This document shows positions 1-8,401 of a stretch of DNA of 64,000 bases, one piece after another. Both the position numbers and the translations under genes were made by a program. Source of the stretch: Pseudomonadota bacterium (lineage in GTDB: Bacteria > Pseudomonadota > Alphaproteobacteria > Rhizobiales > Tepidamorphaceae); assembly GCA_023458595.1 (NCBI GenBank), contig JAEWYT010000088.1, positions 111,911 through 175,910 on the forward strand, given 5' to 3'. A model generated the notes under the pieces. It saw only the letters and a program-made list of their open reading frames with translations, ran no database searches and was not told the DNA's origin. How positions within the stretch are numbered: the first letter of the stretch is position 1; every line of letters begins with the position of its first letter.

Positions 1-645
1 GGGCTTCCTGCGCGGCCTCGCGGCGGAAAGCGTCCCCGCGGCGCGGTTCGGCGACAGGCCGGCCCGGTGCAGCGCCTCGCACACATATATATTGCCGAGG
101 CCGGCTATGATGCGCTGGTCGAGGAGGGCGGCCTTGAGCGGGGCGGCCTTGCCGCGGAAGGCGTCCTCCAGCCAGGCCGCGTCGAGGGCGTTGCCGACCG
201 GCTCGACGCCGAGGCCCTGGAACAGCGGATGCCCGGCGAGCTCCGCGCGCGGGATCAGCAGCATGAAGCCGAAGCGGCGCGGGTCGTTGTAGGTGATCGT
301 CGCGCCGTTCGACATATGGAAGACGACATGGTCGTGAGCCGCCGCCTTCGAACGGGCATGGTGGAAGTCGCCGGGCGTGGCCGCGCCGCCCTCGGTCTCG
401 ATGCGGAACGAGCCCGACATGCCGAGATGCATCACCAGCACCGCGCCGTCGTCGAGATCGGCCAGGAGATACTTCGCCCTCCGGCCGAGACCCGCGACCG
501 TGCGGCCCTCGAGGCGTTCGGCAAAGCGCGGGGGAAAGGGGAAGCGCAGGTCCTTTCGTCGCACCTCGGCGCGCACGATCGTCGCGCCCGTCATCGCCGG
601 CTCGAGGCCGCGGCGCACTGTCTCGACCTCGGGCAGTTCGGGCAT
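1..645 (-). CDS. mutM: Formamidopyrimidine-DNA glycosylase MutM, 3' end cut by window edge
   Basis: Fpg/MutM is a base-excision repair enzyme (glycosylase plus AP lyase) that removes 8-oxoguanine and other oxidised purines. Residues 1-215 are visible. The protein begins MPELPEVETV, which places the catalytic Pro and Glu directly after the initiator Met. The helix-two-turn-helix signature GLGNIYVCEAL is near residue 180. The C-terminal zinc finger expected for the family (usual length about 270-300 residues) lies beyond the left edge, so its integrity cannot be judged. It is divergent from ubiE across a 72 bp gap. In many Rhizobiales rpsT and dnaA lie on the far side of mutM, so the replication origin region may be just left of the window (inference). 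Confidence 0.95.
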   Translation of the reverse strand, partial: MPELPEVETVRRGLEPAMTGATIVRAEVRRKDLRFPFPPRFAERLEGRTVAGLGRRAKYLLADLDDGAVLVMHLGMSGSFRIETEGGAATPGDFHHARSKAAAHDHVVFHMSNGATITYNDPRRFGFMLLIPRAELAGHPLFQGLGVEPVGNALDAAWLEDAFRGKAAPLKAALLDQRIIAGLGNIYVCEALHRAGLSPNRAAGTLSAARPRRKP

Positions 646-717
646 GGCGTTTCTTACCGCTGGATATTCGGCGATCTGCGAGGGCCGCGACGATAGCGCG
701 CGGCAAGGGCTTGCGCT

Positions 718-1506
718 ATGGTCCGCGCCATGACGAGGCGAGGCACAGCGGCGGGCGAAGCCCGCGAGACGCATTTCGGGTTCGAATCCGTCCGCGAGGA
801 CGAGAAGCAGGGCCGGGTCGACGAGGTGTTCGACCGGGTCGCACGGCGCTACGACCTGATGAACGACCTGATGTCCGGCGGCCTGCACCGGCTCTGGAAG
901 GACGCGATGATCGCCTGGCTCAACCCGCCCAGAAGCGCGGCGGGCTGGTCGGTTCTCGATGTCGCCGGCGGCACGGGCGACATCGCCTTCCGCATCGCCG
1001 AGGCGGCGCCGGGCGCGGAAATCACCGTCCTCGACATCAATCCGAACATGCTCGACGTCGGCGCCGCGCGGGCTCAGAAGCGCGGCCTTTCGGACCGCGT
1101 CACCTTCACGGAGGGCAATGCCGAGGACACCGGCCTGCCCGACTGCGCGTTCGACGCCTACACGATCGCCTTCGGCATCCGCAACGTGACGCATATCGAG
1201 GCCGCGCTTGAGGAGGCCTACCGGGTGCTGAAGCCCGGCGGCCGCTTCCTGTGCCTCGAATTCAGCCGGGTCGAGATGCCGATGCTCGACCGGGTCTACG
1301 ACCTGTATTCCTTCAACGCGATCCCGGCGATGGGCCGGATCGTCGCCGGCGACGCGGAGTCCTACCGCTATCTCGTCGAGTCGATCCGCCGCTTCCCGGA
1401 TCGCGAGACCTTCGCCGACATGATCGCCGACGCGGGCTTCGAGCGGGTGCAGTGGCGGGCGCTGTCGGGCGGCATCGCCGTGCTACATTCCGGCTGGCGG
1501 ATATAA
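718..1506 (+). CDS. ubiE: Ubiquinone/menaquinone C-methyltransferase UbiE
   Basis: SAM-dependent C-methyltransferase of ubiquinone biosynthesis, 262 aa. The SAM-binding motif VLDVAGGTGDIAFR is near residue 80, and the family signatures FGIRNVTH and RVLKPGGRFLCLEFS follow. An AAGGG ribosome site sits 8 bp before the ATG at 718; a second ATG at 730 is also possible. UbiB follows after 13 bp, so the two ubiquinone genes are probably co-transcribed. Length and motifs are normal for the family. Confidence 0.96.
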   Translation: MVRAMTRRGTAAGEARETHFGFESVREDEKQGRVDEVFDRVARRYDLMNDLMSGGLHRLWKDAMIAWLNPPRSAAGWSVLDVAGGTGDIAFRIAEAAPGAEITVLDINPNMLDVGAARAQKRGLSDRVTFTEGNAEDTGLPDCAFDAYTIAFGIRNVTHIEAALEEAYRVLKPGGRFLCLEFSRVEMPMLDRVYDLYSFNAIPAMGRIVAGDAESYRYLVESIRRFPDRETFADMIADAGFERVQWRALSGGIAVLHSGWRI

Positions 1507-1519
1507 GGGTCTCAGCCCC

Positions 1520-3088
1520 GTGTTCTCCTCGATCGTGCACTTGAGCCGGCTCGGCCGGGCGGGCTGGGCACTGACGCGGGAGGGCGCCTTCGCGCTGATC
1601 GACCCGACCGACCTGCCGGCGGGACCGGCGACGGCGGTGCGGCTGGGAAGGATCGCCGGTGCGATCGTCGGGCGCCGCAATCCGAAGGACGCGCGCCTGG
1701 CCGCCGCCTTCTCGCGGCTGGGGCCGAGCTGGATCAAGCTCGGCCAGTTCCTGGCGACGCGCCGCGACCTCGTCGGCGACGAGATCGCCGGCGACCTGTC
1801 GCAACTGCAGGACCGCCTGCCGCCCTTTCCCGACACGGTCGCGCGCAAGGCGATCGAGACCGCCCTCGGCAGACCCGTCGACGCGGTCTTCGGGGAATTC
1901 GGCCCGCCCGTCGCGGCAGCCTCCATCGCACAGGTGCACAGGGCGCGCGCCGACGGCCGCGACGTCGCGGTGAAGGTGCTCAGGCCCGGCGTCGAGCGGC
2001 GCTTCCAGCGCGACCTCGAGACCTTCTTCTTCGCCGCCCGCACGATCGAGCGCGTCGACCCGAAGGCGCGGCGGCTCCGCCCGCTCGATACCGTCGAGAC
2101 GCTCGCCCGCTCGGTCGCGATCGAGATGGACCTGCGCATGGAGGCGGCGGCGATCTCGGAGATCGCCGAGAACACCGCCGACGACCCGGGCTTCCGCGTG
2201 CCCAAGGTCGACTGGACCCGCAGCGCCAAGCGGGTGCTGACGCTCGAATGGATCGACGGCGTTCCGATCGCCGACCGCGAGGCGCTGGAGGAGGCCGGCC
2301 ACGACCTGAAGCGGCTCGGGGCGCTGGTCATGCAGTCGTTCCTGCGGCATGCGCTGCGCGACGGCTTCTTCCACGCCGACATGCATCCGGGAAACCTGTT
2401 CATCGACGAGGACGGCAATCTCGTCGCCGTCGACTTCGGCATCATGGGCCGGCTCGGGCCGAAGGAACGGCGGTTTCTGGCGGAGATCCTGTGGGGCTTC
2501 ATCCGCCGCGACTACCGCCGCACGGCGGAGGTGCATTTCGAGGCCGGCTACGTGCCCCACGTCCATTCGGTCGACGACTTCGCCCAGGCCCTGCGCGCCA
2601 TCGGCGAACCGCTGCGCGACCGCACCGCCGCCGAGATCTCGATGGCGCGGCTGCTGACCCAGCTGTTCGAGGTGACCGAGCTGTTCGACATGCGGACGCG
2701 GCCGGAGCTCCTCCTCCTGCAGAAGACGATGGTCGTGGTCGAGGGCGTGGCGCGCAACCTCGATCCCGAGCTCGACATGTGGACGACCTCGGAGCCGGTC
2801 GTCGGCGAGTGGATCCGCAGGAACCTCGGCCCCGAGGGCGCGCTGCACTCCGCGGCGGAAGGCGCCTCCAACCTCGGCCGCCTGCTCTTGACCGCGCCGG
2901 AACTGCTGGCGCGCGGCGAGCGGATCGCGGCGGGCCTCGCGGAAATGGCCCGCGACGGCTTCCATCTCGACCGGGAAAGCGTCGAGGCGATCGCCGCGGA
3001 GGAGGCCCGGCGCACGCGTTCCGGCCGGATCGCGCTGTGGATCGCGGCCCTGTCGCTCGCCGCGATCGCCGCGGCGGCGTGGTGGTAG
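1520..3088 (+). CDS. ubiB: Ubiquinone biosynthesis atypical kinase/ATPase UbiB
   Basis: ADCK/UbiB family protein needed for coenzyme Q synthesis, 522 aa. It shows the family hallmarks in order: the KxGQ motif as KLGQ (residues 73-76), the alanine-rich loop AAASIAQVH, the lysine strand VAVKVLRPG, the catalytic segment HADMHPGN near residue 285, and the metal-binding DFG (VAVDFGIMGRLG). The last 20 or so residues form a hydrophobic membrane anchor (IALWIAALSLAAIAAAAWW). The start is a GTG, 13 bp after ubiE. It probably acts at the inner membrane as part of the CoQ assembly complex. Confidence 0.95.
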   Translation: MFSSIVHLSRLGRAGWALTREGAFALIDPTDLPAGPATAVRLGRIAGAIVGRRNPKDARLAAAFSRLGPSWIKLGQFLATRRDLVGDEIAGDLSQLQDRLPPFPDTVARKAIETALGRPVDAVFGEFGPPVAAASIAQVHRARADGRDVAVKVLRPGVERRFQRDLETFFFAARTIERVDPKARRLRPLDTVETLARSVAIEMDLRMEAAAISEIAENTADDPGFRVPKVDWTRSAKRVLTLEWIDGVPIADREALEEAGHDLKRLGALVMQSFLRHALRDGFFHADMHPGNLFIDEDGNLVAVDFGIMGRLGPKERRFLAEILWGFIRRDYRRTAEVHFEAGYVPHVHSVDDFAQALRAIGEPLRDRTAAEISMARLLTQLFEVTELFDMRTRPELLLLQKTMVVVEGVARNLDPELDMWTTSEPVVGEWIRRNLGPEGALHSAAEGASNLGRLLLTAPELLARGERIAAGLAEMARDGFHLDRESVEAIAAEEARRTRSGRIALWIAALSLAAIAAAAWW

Positions 3089-3161
3089 CGGCATTGATGG
3101 AAGGTTAAGCGCCCGGCCGCTAGAATGGGCGGCACAAGGGACAGGCGTCAGCGGAAAGCGG

Positions 3162-4436
3162 ATGAAACGCATCCTCCTCATCGTCGGCGGCGGCATCGCC
3201 GCCTACAAGTGCCTCGAGCTCGTCCGGCGCGCGCGCGAGAAGGGCTTCGCCGTGCGCTGCGTGATGACCAGGGCCGCCGAGCAGTTCGTGACGCCGCTCT
3301 CCTTCGCGAGCCTTTCGGCCGACAACGTCCATACCGACCTGTTCTCGCTCGACGAGGAATCCGAGATCGGCCATATAAGACTGTCGCGCGAGGCCGACCT
3401 GGTCGTCGTCGCGCCGGCGACCGCCGACCTCCTGGCCAAGCTCGCGGGCGGCATCGCCGACAACCTCGCCGGCGCCGTCCTGCTCGCCACGAACAAGCCG
3501 GTGCTCGTCGCCCCCGCCATGAACCCGCGCATGTGGTCGCATGCCGCGACACGGCGCAACGTCGAGCGGCTGAAGGCCGACGGGGTCCGCTTCGTCGGGC
3601 CGAACAGCGGCGAGATGGCCGAACCGAACGAGGCGGGCGAGGGCCGGATGGCCGAGCCCGCCGAAATCCTCGCCGCGATCGAGGCGATGCTGACGGGCGA
3701 CAAGCCGCTCGCGGGCAAGCGGGTGATCGTCACGTCGGGGCCGACGCACGAGCCGATCGATCCGGTGCGCTACATCGCCAACCGCTCCTCGGGCAAGCAG
3801 GGGCACGCGATCGCCGCGGCGGCGGCGGCGGCCGGCGCGACCGTCACGCTCGTCAGCGGCCCGGTGTCGATCCCCGATCCGGCCGGCGTCCATACCGTCC
3901 ATGTCGAGACGGCGCGGCAGATGCTCGCCGCCGTCGAGGAGACGCTGCCCGCCGACGTCGCGATCTGCGCCGCCGCCGTCGCCGACTGGCGGCCGGACGC
4001 CGAGGGCGCGCAGAAGATGAAGAAGCAGGGCGGCAAGGCCGCGCCGGGGCTGAAGCTCGTCGAGAACCCGGACATCCTGCGCACGCTCGCCCGGCACCAC
4101 ACGCTGAGGCCGAAGCTCGTCGTCGGCTTCGCGGCGGAGACCGAGACGGTGATCGAGCACGCCAGGGCAAAGCTCGCCCGCAAGGGCTGCGACCTGATCG
4201 TCGCCAACGACGTCTCGCATTCGACCGGCGTCATGGGCGGCGACCGCAACACCGTGCATCTGGTCTCGGCGGAGGGCGTCGAGAGCTGGGAGGACATGGC
4301 GAAGACCGACGTCGCCGCGCGCCTCGTCGCCCATATCGCCGCAAGCCTGCCGCGCCACGGCGCGAAGGCCGCCCGGAAGAGCCCCGGCAAGGGCGCCGCC
4401 GGGACCGGGAAGAACGCTCCCCGGAAGGGCCGCTGA
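3162..4436 (+). CDS. coaBC: Bifunctional phosphopantothenoylcysteine decarboxylase / phosphopantothenate-cysteine ligase CoaBC
   Basis: Fused coenzyme A biosynthesis enzyme, 424 aa. The N-terminal flavoprotein (CoaC) domain has the histidine motif GHIRLSREAD and the PxMNxxMW-type signature PAMNPRMW near residues 118-125. The C-terminal CoaB ligase starts near residue 185 with GKRVIVTSGPTHEPIDPVR and contains VGFAAET. The substrate-flap segment at about residues 150-163 reads SGEMAEPNEAGEGRM, without the cysteine found in the E. coli protein (ACG...GRM). The last 30 or so residues are a basic Lys/Gly-rich tail. The stop codon abuts the dut start, so the two are translationally adjacent. Confidence 0.95.
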   Translation: MKRILLIVGGGIAAYKCLELVRRAREKGFAVRCVMTRAAEQFVTPLSFASLSADNVHTDLFSLDEESEIGHIRLSREADLVVVAPATADLLAKLAGGIADNLAGAVLLATNKPVLVAPAMNPRMWSHAATRRNVERLKADGVRFVGPNSGEMAEPNEAGEGRMAEPAEILAAIEAMLTGDKPLAGKRVIVTSGPTHEPIDPVRYIANRSSGKQGHAIAAAAAAAGATVTLVSGPVSIPDPAGVHTVHVETARQMLAAVEETLPADVAICAAAVADWRPDAEGAQKMKKQGGKAAPGLKLVENPDILRTLARHHTLRPKLVVGFAAETETVIEHARAKLARKGCDLIVANDVSHSTGVMGGDRNTVHLVSAEGVESWEDMAKTDVAARLVAHIAASLPRHGAKAARKSPGKGAAGTGKNAPRKGR

Positions 4437-4883
4437 ATGCCCGTCACCGTCCGCATCAAGCGGCTGCCGCACGGCGCCGGCCTGCCGCTGCCCGCCTACG
4501 AGACGGAGGGCGCCGCCGGGCTCGACCTGCGCGCGGCGATCGCCGATCCGACGACGCTCGCGCCGGGCGCGCGCGCGCTGGTGCCGACCGGGCTCGTGCT
4601 GGAGCTGCCCGCCGGGCACGAGGGGCAGGTGCGGCCGCGTTCGGGGCTCGCCGCCCGGCACGGCGTCACCGTGCTCAACACGCCCGGCACCATCGACAGC
4701 GACTATCGCGGCGAGGTGAAGGTGATCCTGGTCAATCTCGGCGCCGAGGCGTTCACGATCGAGCCCGGCAGCCGCATCGCCCAGCTCGTCGTCGCGCCGG
4801 TGACGCACGCGACGCTGGTCGAGGCCGACGCGCTCACCGACAGCGCCCGCGGCGCCGGAGGGTTCGGCTCGACGGGGCGGTAG
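4437..4883 (+). CDS. dut: Deoxyuridine 5'-triphosphate nucleotidohydrolase (dUTPase)
   Basis: Homotrimeric dUTPase, 148 aa, which hydrolyses dUTP to dUMP and keeps uracil out of DNA. All five family motifs are visible: GAAGLDLRA (I), RPRSGLAARHG (II), NTPGTIDSDYRGE with the catalytic Asp (III), SRIAQLV (IV) and RGAGGFGSTG (V). The ATG begins immediately after the coaBC TGA with no gap, a coupling common in Rhizobiales. Length is normal. Confidence 0.96.
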   Translation: MPVTVRIKRLPHGAGLPLPAYETEGAAGLDLRAAIADPTTLAPGARALVPTGLVLELPAGHEGQVRPRSGLAARHGVTVLNTPGTIDSDYRGEVKVILVNLGAEAFTIEPGSRIAQLVVAPVTHATLVEADALTDSARGAGGFGSTGR

Positions 4884-5258
4884 GGCGACGCCCCGATGCC
4901 GACGGCCCCGACGCCGACGGCCCCGACGCCGACGGCACGGCCCGTCGCTTCGCTCGGTTGCGCCTTCGCGGAGGCGCGCGGAGCGTCCTTTTGGCCTCGT
5001 GCCGCGCCGATCGCCAAACCTCCCCGCCGGCCGTCCGACTATGGAATGTCATTCCCGGCGGAATGCCCCAGACGGAGCTCCCAGGAATGAGATTCCAAAA
5101 TGGACGCGCGATCTAAAATCGTGTCCTAACGGCCATCGCAAAATCAAACCGCCGGGGGCTCGCCGGGGAACGCCCGGCGCACTAGGTTGAGGGCGTTCAA
5201 CGACGGGCGGGCGGCGTCGCCGCGCCCGGACGACAGGGATCCCCAACGGAGCACACTC
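4884..5258. other. 375 bp dut-cysK intergenic region with repeats and palindromes
   Basis: I see no credible gene here. From left to right it holds three tandem 15 bp units (4891-4935); a GC-rich stretch; two 13 bp palindromic sites of the form GGAAT-N3-ATTCC at 5043-5055 and 5084-5096, 41 bp apart; an A/T-richer stretch around 5096-5150; a GC hairpin at 5161-5179 (CGCCGGG/CCCGGCG); and a short inverted repeat at 5186-5201 (GTTGA/TCAAC). The last parts lie directly upstream of cysK and probably include its promoter and leader, though no convincing -35/-10 pair could be fixed. Confidence 0.7.
4891..4935. repeat. 15 bp tandem repeat, three copies
   Basis: Three consecutive copies of CCCCGACGCCGACGG (the first has T for C at position 7), starting 7 bp after the dut stop. 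The unit is a multiple of three, but there is no reading frame of interest across it. It looks like a small minisatellite in the dut downstream region. Confidence 0.85.
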
Positions 5259-6245
5259 ATGAGCCAGGCAACCGCGCGCAAACAGGACACCGAACCGCAG
5301 CCCGGCCGTGGCCGCATCTACGACTCGATCACCGACACGATCGGCGACACCCCGCTGGTGCGCCTCGACAAGCTCGCCAGGGCGAAGGGCGTGAAGGCCA
5401 ACCTCCTCGCCAAGCTCGAGTTCTTCAACCCGATCGCCAGCGTCAAGGACCGTATCGGCGTCTCGATGATCGATGCGATGGAGGCCGACGGCAGGATCGA
5501 CAAGGACACGGTCCTGATCGAGCCGACGTCGGGCAACACCGGCATCGCGCTCGCCTTCGTCGCGGCGGCGCGCGGCTACCGCCTCATCCTCGTCATGCCG
5601 GAGACGATGTCGATCGAGCGGCGCAAGATGCTCGCCCTGTTCGGCGCCGAGCTGGAGCTGACCGAGGGCGCCAAGGGCATGAAGGGCGCCATCGCCCGCG
5701 CCGAGGAGCTGCACAAGGAGATCCCCAACTCGGTGATCCCGCAGCAGTTCCAGAACCCGGCGAACCCGGCGATCCACCGCGAGACGACGGCCGAAGAGAT
5801 CTGGAACGACACCAACGGCGAGATAGACGTGTTCGTCTCCGGCGTCGGCACGGGCGGAACCGTCACCGGCGTCGGCCAGGTGCTGAAGCCGCGCAAGCCC
5901 GGCCTCCACGTCGTCGCCGTCGAGCCGACCGCGAGCCCCGTGCTCTCCGGCGGCGAGCCCGGACCGCACAAGATCCAGGGCATCGGCGCAGGCTTCGTGC
6001 CGGACGTGCTCGACCGCTCGGTGATCGACGAGGTCGTCCAGGTGACCAACGAGGAAGCGATCGAGACCGCCCGCGAGGTCGCGCGCACGGAAGGCATTCC
6101 GATCGGCATCTCCTCGGGGGCGGCCGTCGCCGCCGCCCTCAAGGTCGCGGCGCGGCCGGAGATGGCGGGCAAGAACATCGTCATCATCATCCCCTCGTTT
6201 GCCGAGCGCTATCTCTCGACGGTGCTGTTCGAGGGGATCGGCTGA
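5259..6245 (+). CDS. cysK: Cysteine synthase A (O-acetylserine sulfhydrylase)
   Basis: PLP-dependent enzyme that makes L-cysteine from O-acetylserine and sulfide, 328 aa. The PLP lysine is K63 in NPIASVKDRIG. The substrate loop EPTSGNTGIALAF (from residue 88) and the phosphate-binding GVGTGGTVTGVG are intact. The ATG at 5259 is preferred; an in-frame upstream TTG at 5187 would add 24 residues with no family support. It stands alone behind a long upstream region. The N-terminal 20 residues before YDSITDTIGDTP are somewhat longer than in E. coli CysK, which is common in alphaproteobacteria. Confidence 0.95.
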   Translation: MSQATARKQDTEPQPGRGRIYDSITDTIGDTPLVRLDKLARAKGVKANLLAKLEFFNPIASVKDRIGVSMIDAMEADGRIDKDTVLIEPTSGNTGIALAFVAAARGYRLILVMPETMSIERRKMLALFGAELELTEGAKGMKGAIARAEELHKEIPNSVIPQQFQNPANPAIHRETTAEEIWNDTNGEIDVFVSGVGTGGTVTGVGQVLKPRKPGLHVVAVEPTASPVLSGGEPGPHKIQGIGAGFVPDVLDRSVIDEVVQVTNEEAIETAREVARTEGIPIGISSGAAVAAALKVAARPEMAGKNIVIIIPSFAERYLSTVLFEGIG

Positions 6246-6360
6246 CGGGCCGCCGCGGGCGGCTCCGCGACGGGTCGTGAACACGGGAACGGCTGCAGGA
6301 GCTCTGCCTCAAAGGCCGCCGTTCCCGGCAACCCCCTGCTAACCACCGCGCTTCAAACGC

Positions 6361-6389
6361 TTGGTTCGCCGGCTGTTTCGTCCTATCGT
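6361..6389 (+). promoter_or_regulatory. Probable sigma-70 promoter of the DUF2259 gene
   Basis: TTGGTT at 6361-6366 and TATCGT at 6384-6389 are separated by 17 bp and lie about 35 bp before the start codon at 6424. That start has a near-ideal ribosome site, AGGAGG, 7 bp upstream. Confidence 0.45.
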
Positions 6390-6423
6390 TTCCGTCGAGA
6401 CGGGGACCTGAGGAGGCGGCATC

Positions 6424-7173
6424 ATGTCGGCGAGCGCGAGATTGGCCCCCATTCTTGCCATCACTTTCGGCGCGGCGGCGGCGCAGGCGGGCGACATCGC
6501 CGAGCACCGGATTCTCGGATTCACCCCCGACGGCGCGGTGTTCGCCTTCGAGGAATTCGGCGTCCAGGACGGATCCGGCTTTCCCTATTCCAACATCTAC
6601 GTCGTCGACACGGGCGCCGATTCCTGGCTGCCGGGAACGCCGTTCCGCGTGCGCCTCGACGACGAGACGAAGCCGCTCGCCGAGGCCCGCGCCGAGGCGC
6701 GCAGGCAGGCCGCCCCGCTCCTGGGCAAGATCGGCCTCGATGACCGGGCGGTCGTGCTCGCCGCCAGTCCGCTCGGCGAGTTCGAGTCGGACCCGCTCGG
6801 CACGGCGTTCGGAGAGCCGTTTCCGTCCCATCCGCTGCAGAATCCGCCCGACCGGCGCTACAGGGCGGACATCGAGCTGTTCGACGCGGAAACGCCCGGC
6901 CAGGACTGCGAGACCTTCATCGGCGACGGCAAGCCGCAGGGCTTCCGACTGAAGATCGCGAACCTCACCAGCAACGCCGAGGCGGTGCTGCACGAGGACG
7001 GCGGCGACATCCCGCGGTCGCGCGGCTGTCCGATCACCTACCGGATCGAGACGGTGGCGGTGCCCGCCGGCTATCCGGCGAAAACCGTCGCCGTGGTCTT
7101 GAGCATATTGAGGCCGGGCTTCGAGGGGCCGGACCGGCGCTTCCTCGCGGTCACGGGCGAACTGCCGCAATAG
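6424..7173 (+). CDS. Secreted DUF2259 family protein
   Basis: Predicted exported protein of 249 aa. It has a signal peptide (residues 1-23, ending AAAQAG) followed by the DUF2259 pattern: an early segment HRILGFTPDGAVFAFEEFG, then YSNIYVVDTGADSWLPGTP, and later a cysteine-containing region (CETF, RGCPITYR). The function of this family is not established. It is widespread in alphaproteobacteria as a single-copy periplasmic protein. It sits between cysK and the MoeB-like gene, with 28 bp to the next start, so it may be co-transcribed with the latter. Confidence 0.8.
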   Translation: MSASARLAPILAITFGAAAAQAGDIAEHRILGFTPDGAVFAFEEFGVQDGSGFPYSNIYVVDTGADSWLPGTPFRVRLDDETKPLAEARAEARRQAAPLLGKIGLDDRAVVLAASPLGEFESDPLGTAFGEPFPSHPLQNPPDRRYRADIELFDAETPGQDCETFIGDGKPQGFRLKIANLTSNAEAVLHEDGGDIPRSRGCPITYRIETVAVPAGYPAKTVAVVLSILRPGFEGPDRRFLAVTGELPQ

Positions 7174-7201
7174 GGACTTGCAGGAGGACGGACGGCGACC
7201 G

Positions 7202-7960
7202 ATGCTCGCGCCCATGCAGCTGAGCGAAGAGGAACTGGAGCGCTACGCGCGGCACATCGTGCTCGCCGAAGTGGGCGGGCCCGGCCAGCAGAAGCTCAAG
7301 CGCGCGCGCGTCCTCGTCGTCGGCGCGGGCGGTCTCGGCGCTCCGGTCCTGCAGTATCTCGCCGCCGCCGGCGTCGGCACGCTCGGCATCGTCGACGACG
7401 ACACCGTGTCGCTCTCCAACCTGCAGCGGCAGGTGATCCACGACACGGCGGCGATCGGAACGGCGAAGGTGGAGAGCGCGGCCTGCGCGATCAAGCGGAT
7501 CAATCCGCATGTCGAGGTGGAGGCGTTCGCGCTGCGGCTCACGCCGGACAACGCGCCCGGCCTCGTCTGCGGCTTCGACGTGGTGGCCGACGGATCGGAC
7601 AATTTCGCGACGCGCTACGCGGTGGCGGACGCATGCGCCGCCTGGCGCCGGCCGCTCGTCACCGCCGCGGTCGGCCGCTTCGACGGCTCGATCACGACGC
7701 TGAAGCCCTACGAGACGAACGCCGAGGGCGCGCGCAACCCGGGCTACCGCGACCTCTTCCCCGCCCCGCCGCCGGACGGGACGCTGCCGACCTGCGCGGA
7801 AGCGGGCATCCTCGGCGCGCTCACCGGGGTGATCGGCTCGATCGTGGCGCTCGAGGTGATCAAGCTCGTGGCGGGCATCGGCGAGCCGCTGATCGGCCGC
7901 CTGATGCTGTTCGACGGACTGTCGATGCGCGTCGAGACGATCGGCTACGGCGCCGAATGA
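7202..7960 (+). CDS. moeB: MoeB/ThiF/HesA family adenylyltransferase
   Basis: E1-like enzyme (252 aa) that would adenylate the C-terminal Gly-Gly of MoaD or ThiS. The ATP-binding GxGGLG motif is VVGAGGLGAPVLQYLAAAG, followed by DDDTVSLSNLQRQVIH with the catalytic Arg, and ADGSDNFATRY with the conserved Asp. It lacks the CxxC zinc ligands: the place of the usual YRCLFP is GYRDLFP, and the C-terminus (RVETIGYGAE) ends without a second CxxC. There is no rhodanese domain. Whether it serves molybdopterin or thiamine synthesis cannot be told from the sequence. The ATG at 7202 is chosen; 7214 is possible. Confidence 0.8.
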   Translation: MLAPMQLSEEELERYARHIVLAEVGGPGQQKLKRARVLVVGAGGLGAPVLQYLAAAGVGTLGIVDDDTVSLSNLQRQVIHDTAAIGTAKVESAACAIKRINPHVEVEAFALRLTPDNAPGLVCGFDVVADGSDNFATRYAVADACAAWRRPLVTAAVGRFDGSITTLKPYETNAEGARNPGYRDLFPAPPPDGTLPTCAEAGILGALTGVIGSIVALEVIKLVAGIGEPLIGRLMLFDGLSMRVETIGYGAE

Positions 7961-8000
7961 GCGCCGCCGCCGGCCGTCGTCAGATCACGGCGACGGTCCT

Positions 8001-8291
8001 TCAGCCGCGCCAGCCGGGCGGACACTCGACGACGATGCGGTTGCCGTAGCGATCGCGGGCGTAGCAATAGCCGGGACGGTTGGCGACCGCGCCGATGATC
8101 GCGCCTGCCGCGCCGCCGATCGCCGCGCCGGCGGCCGCGCTGGACGGCGTGCCGCCGATGATCGCTCCGGCGACCGCTCCGGTCCCGGCGCCGATGGCGC
8201 CGCCCGTGAGCGCGCCGCGTTGCTGGGGCGTGGTCTGGCAGGCGGCCAGAACCGTCATCGTCGAAACCAGAACAACCGGCAATTTCCACAT
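8001..8291 (-). CDS. Small glycine-zipper outer-membrane-type lipoprotein
   Basis: 96 aa lipoprotein. The signal peptide MWKLPVVLVSTMTVLAAC ends in the lipobox LAAC, with the acylated Cys near residue 18. The mature part is a glycine-zipper segment (GGAIGAGTGAVAGAIIGG and a second GAAIGGAAGAIIG copy) of the 17 kDa surface antigen/OsmB type, then a short tail with Cys, Tyr and Arg (YCYARDRYGNRIVVECPPGW). Such proteins associate with the outer membrane; the exact role is unknown. It is convergent with the MoeB-like gene. Confidence 0.82.
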   Translation of the reverse strand: MWKLPVVLVSTMTVLAACQTTPQQRGALTGGAIGAGTGAVAGAIIGGTPSSAAAGAAIGGAAGAIIGAVANRPGYCYARDRYGNRIVVECPPGWRG

Positions 8292-8401
8292 GAACCGTTC
8301 TCCTCTCGCGCCGGCGCGACGGCTCGAGCGCGTTCCTGATAAAGAATCGAGCGGGAGTTTGGTTCCCAATCGTGCCGGGAATGGGGCGGGACGGCCGCGG
8401 C

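Noticed and set aside
778..800. GGTTCGAATCC, a tRNA T-loop-like string
   Set aside because: It lies inside ubiE and encodes FGFES; there is no cloverleaf or CCA-end region around it.
1313..3196. Long open frame on the minus strand opposite ubiB
   Set aside because: It lies wholly opposite clear ubiE/ubiB coding with all family motifs, is Arg/Asp/His/Gly-rich as expected from the antisense of a GC-rich gene, and has no ribosome site or recognisable domain.
5187..5258. In-frame upstream TTG start for cysK
   Set aside because: The added 24 residues have no family support and pass through a short inverted repeat; the ATG at 5259 gives the expected protein.
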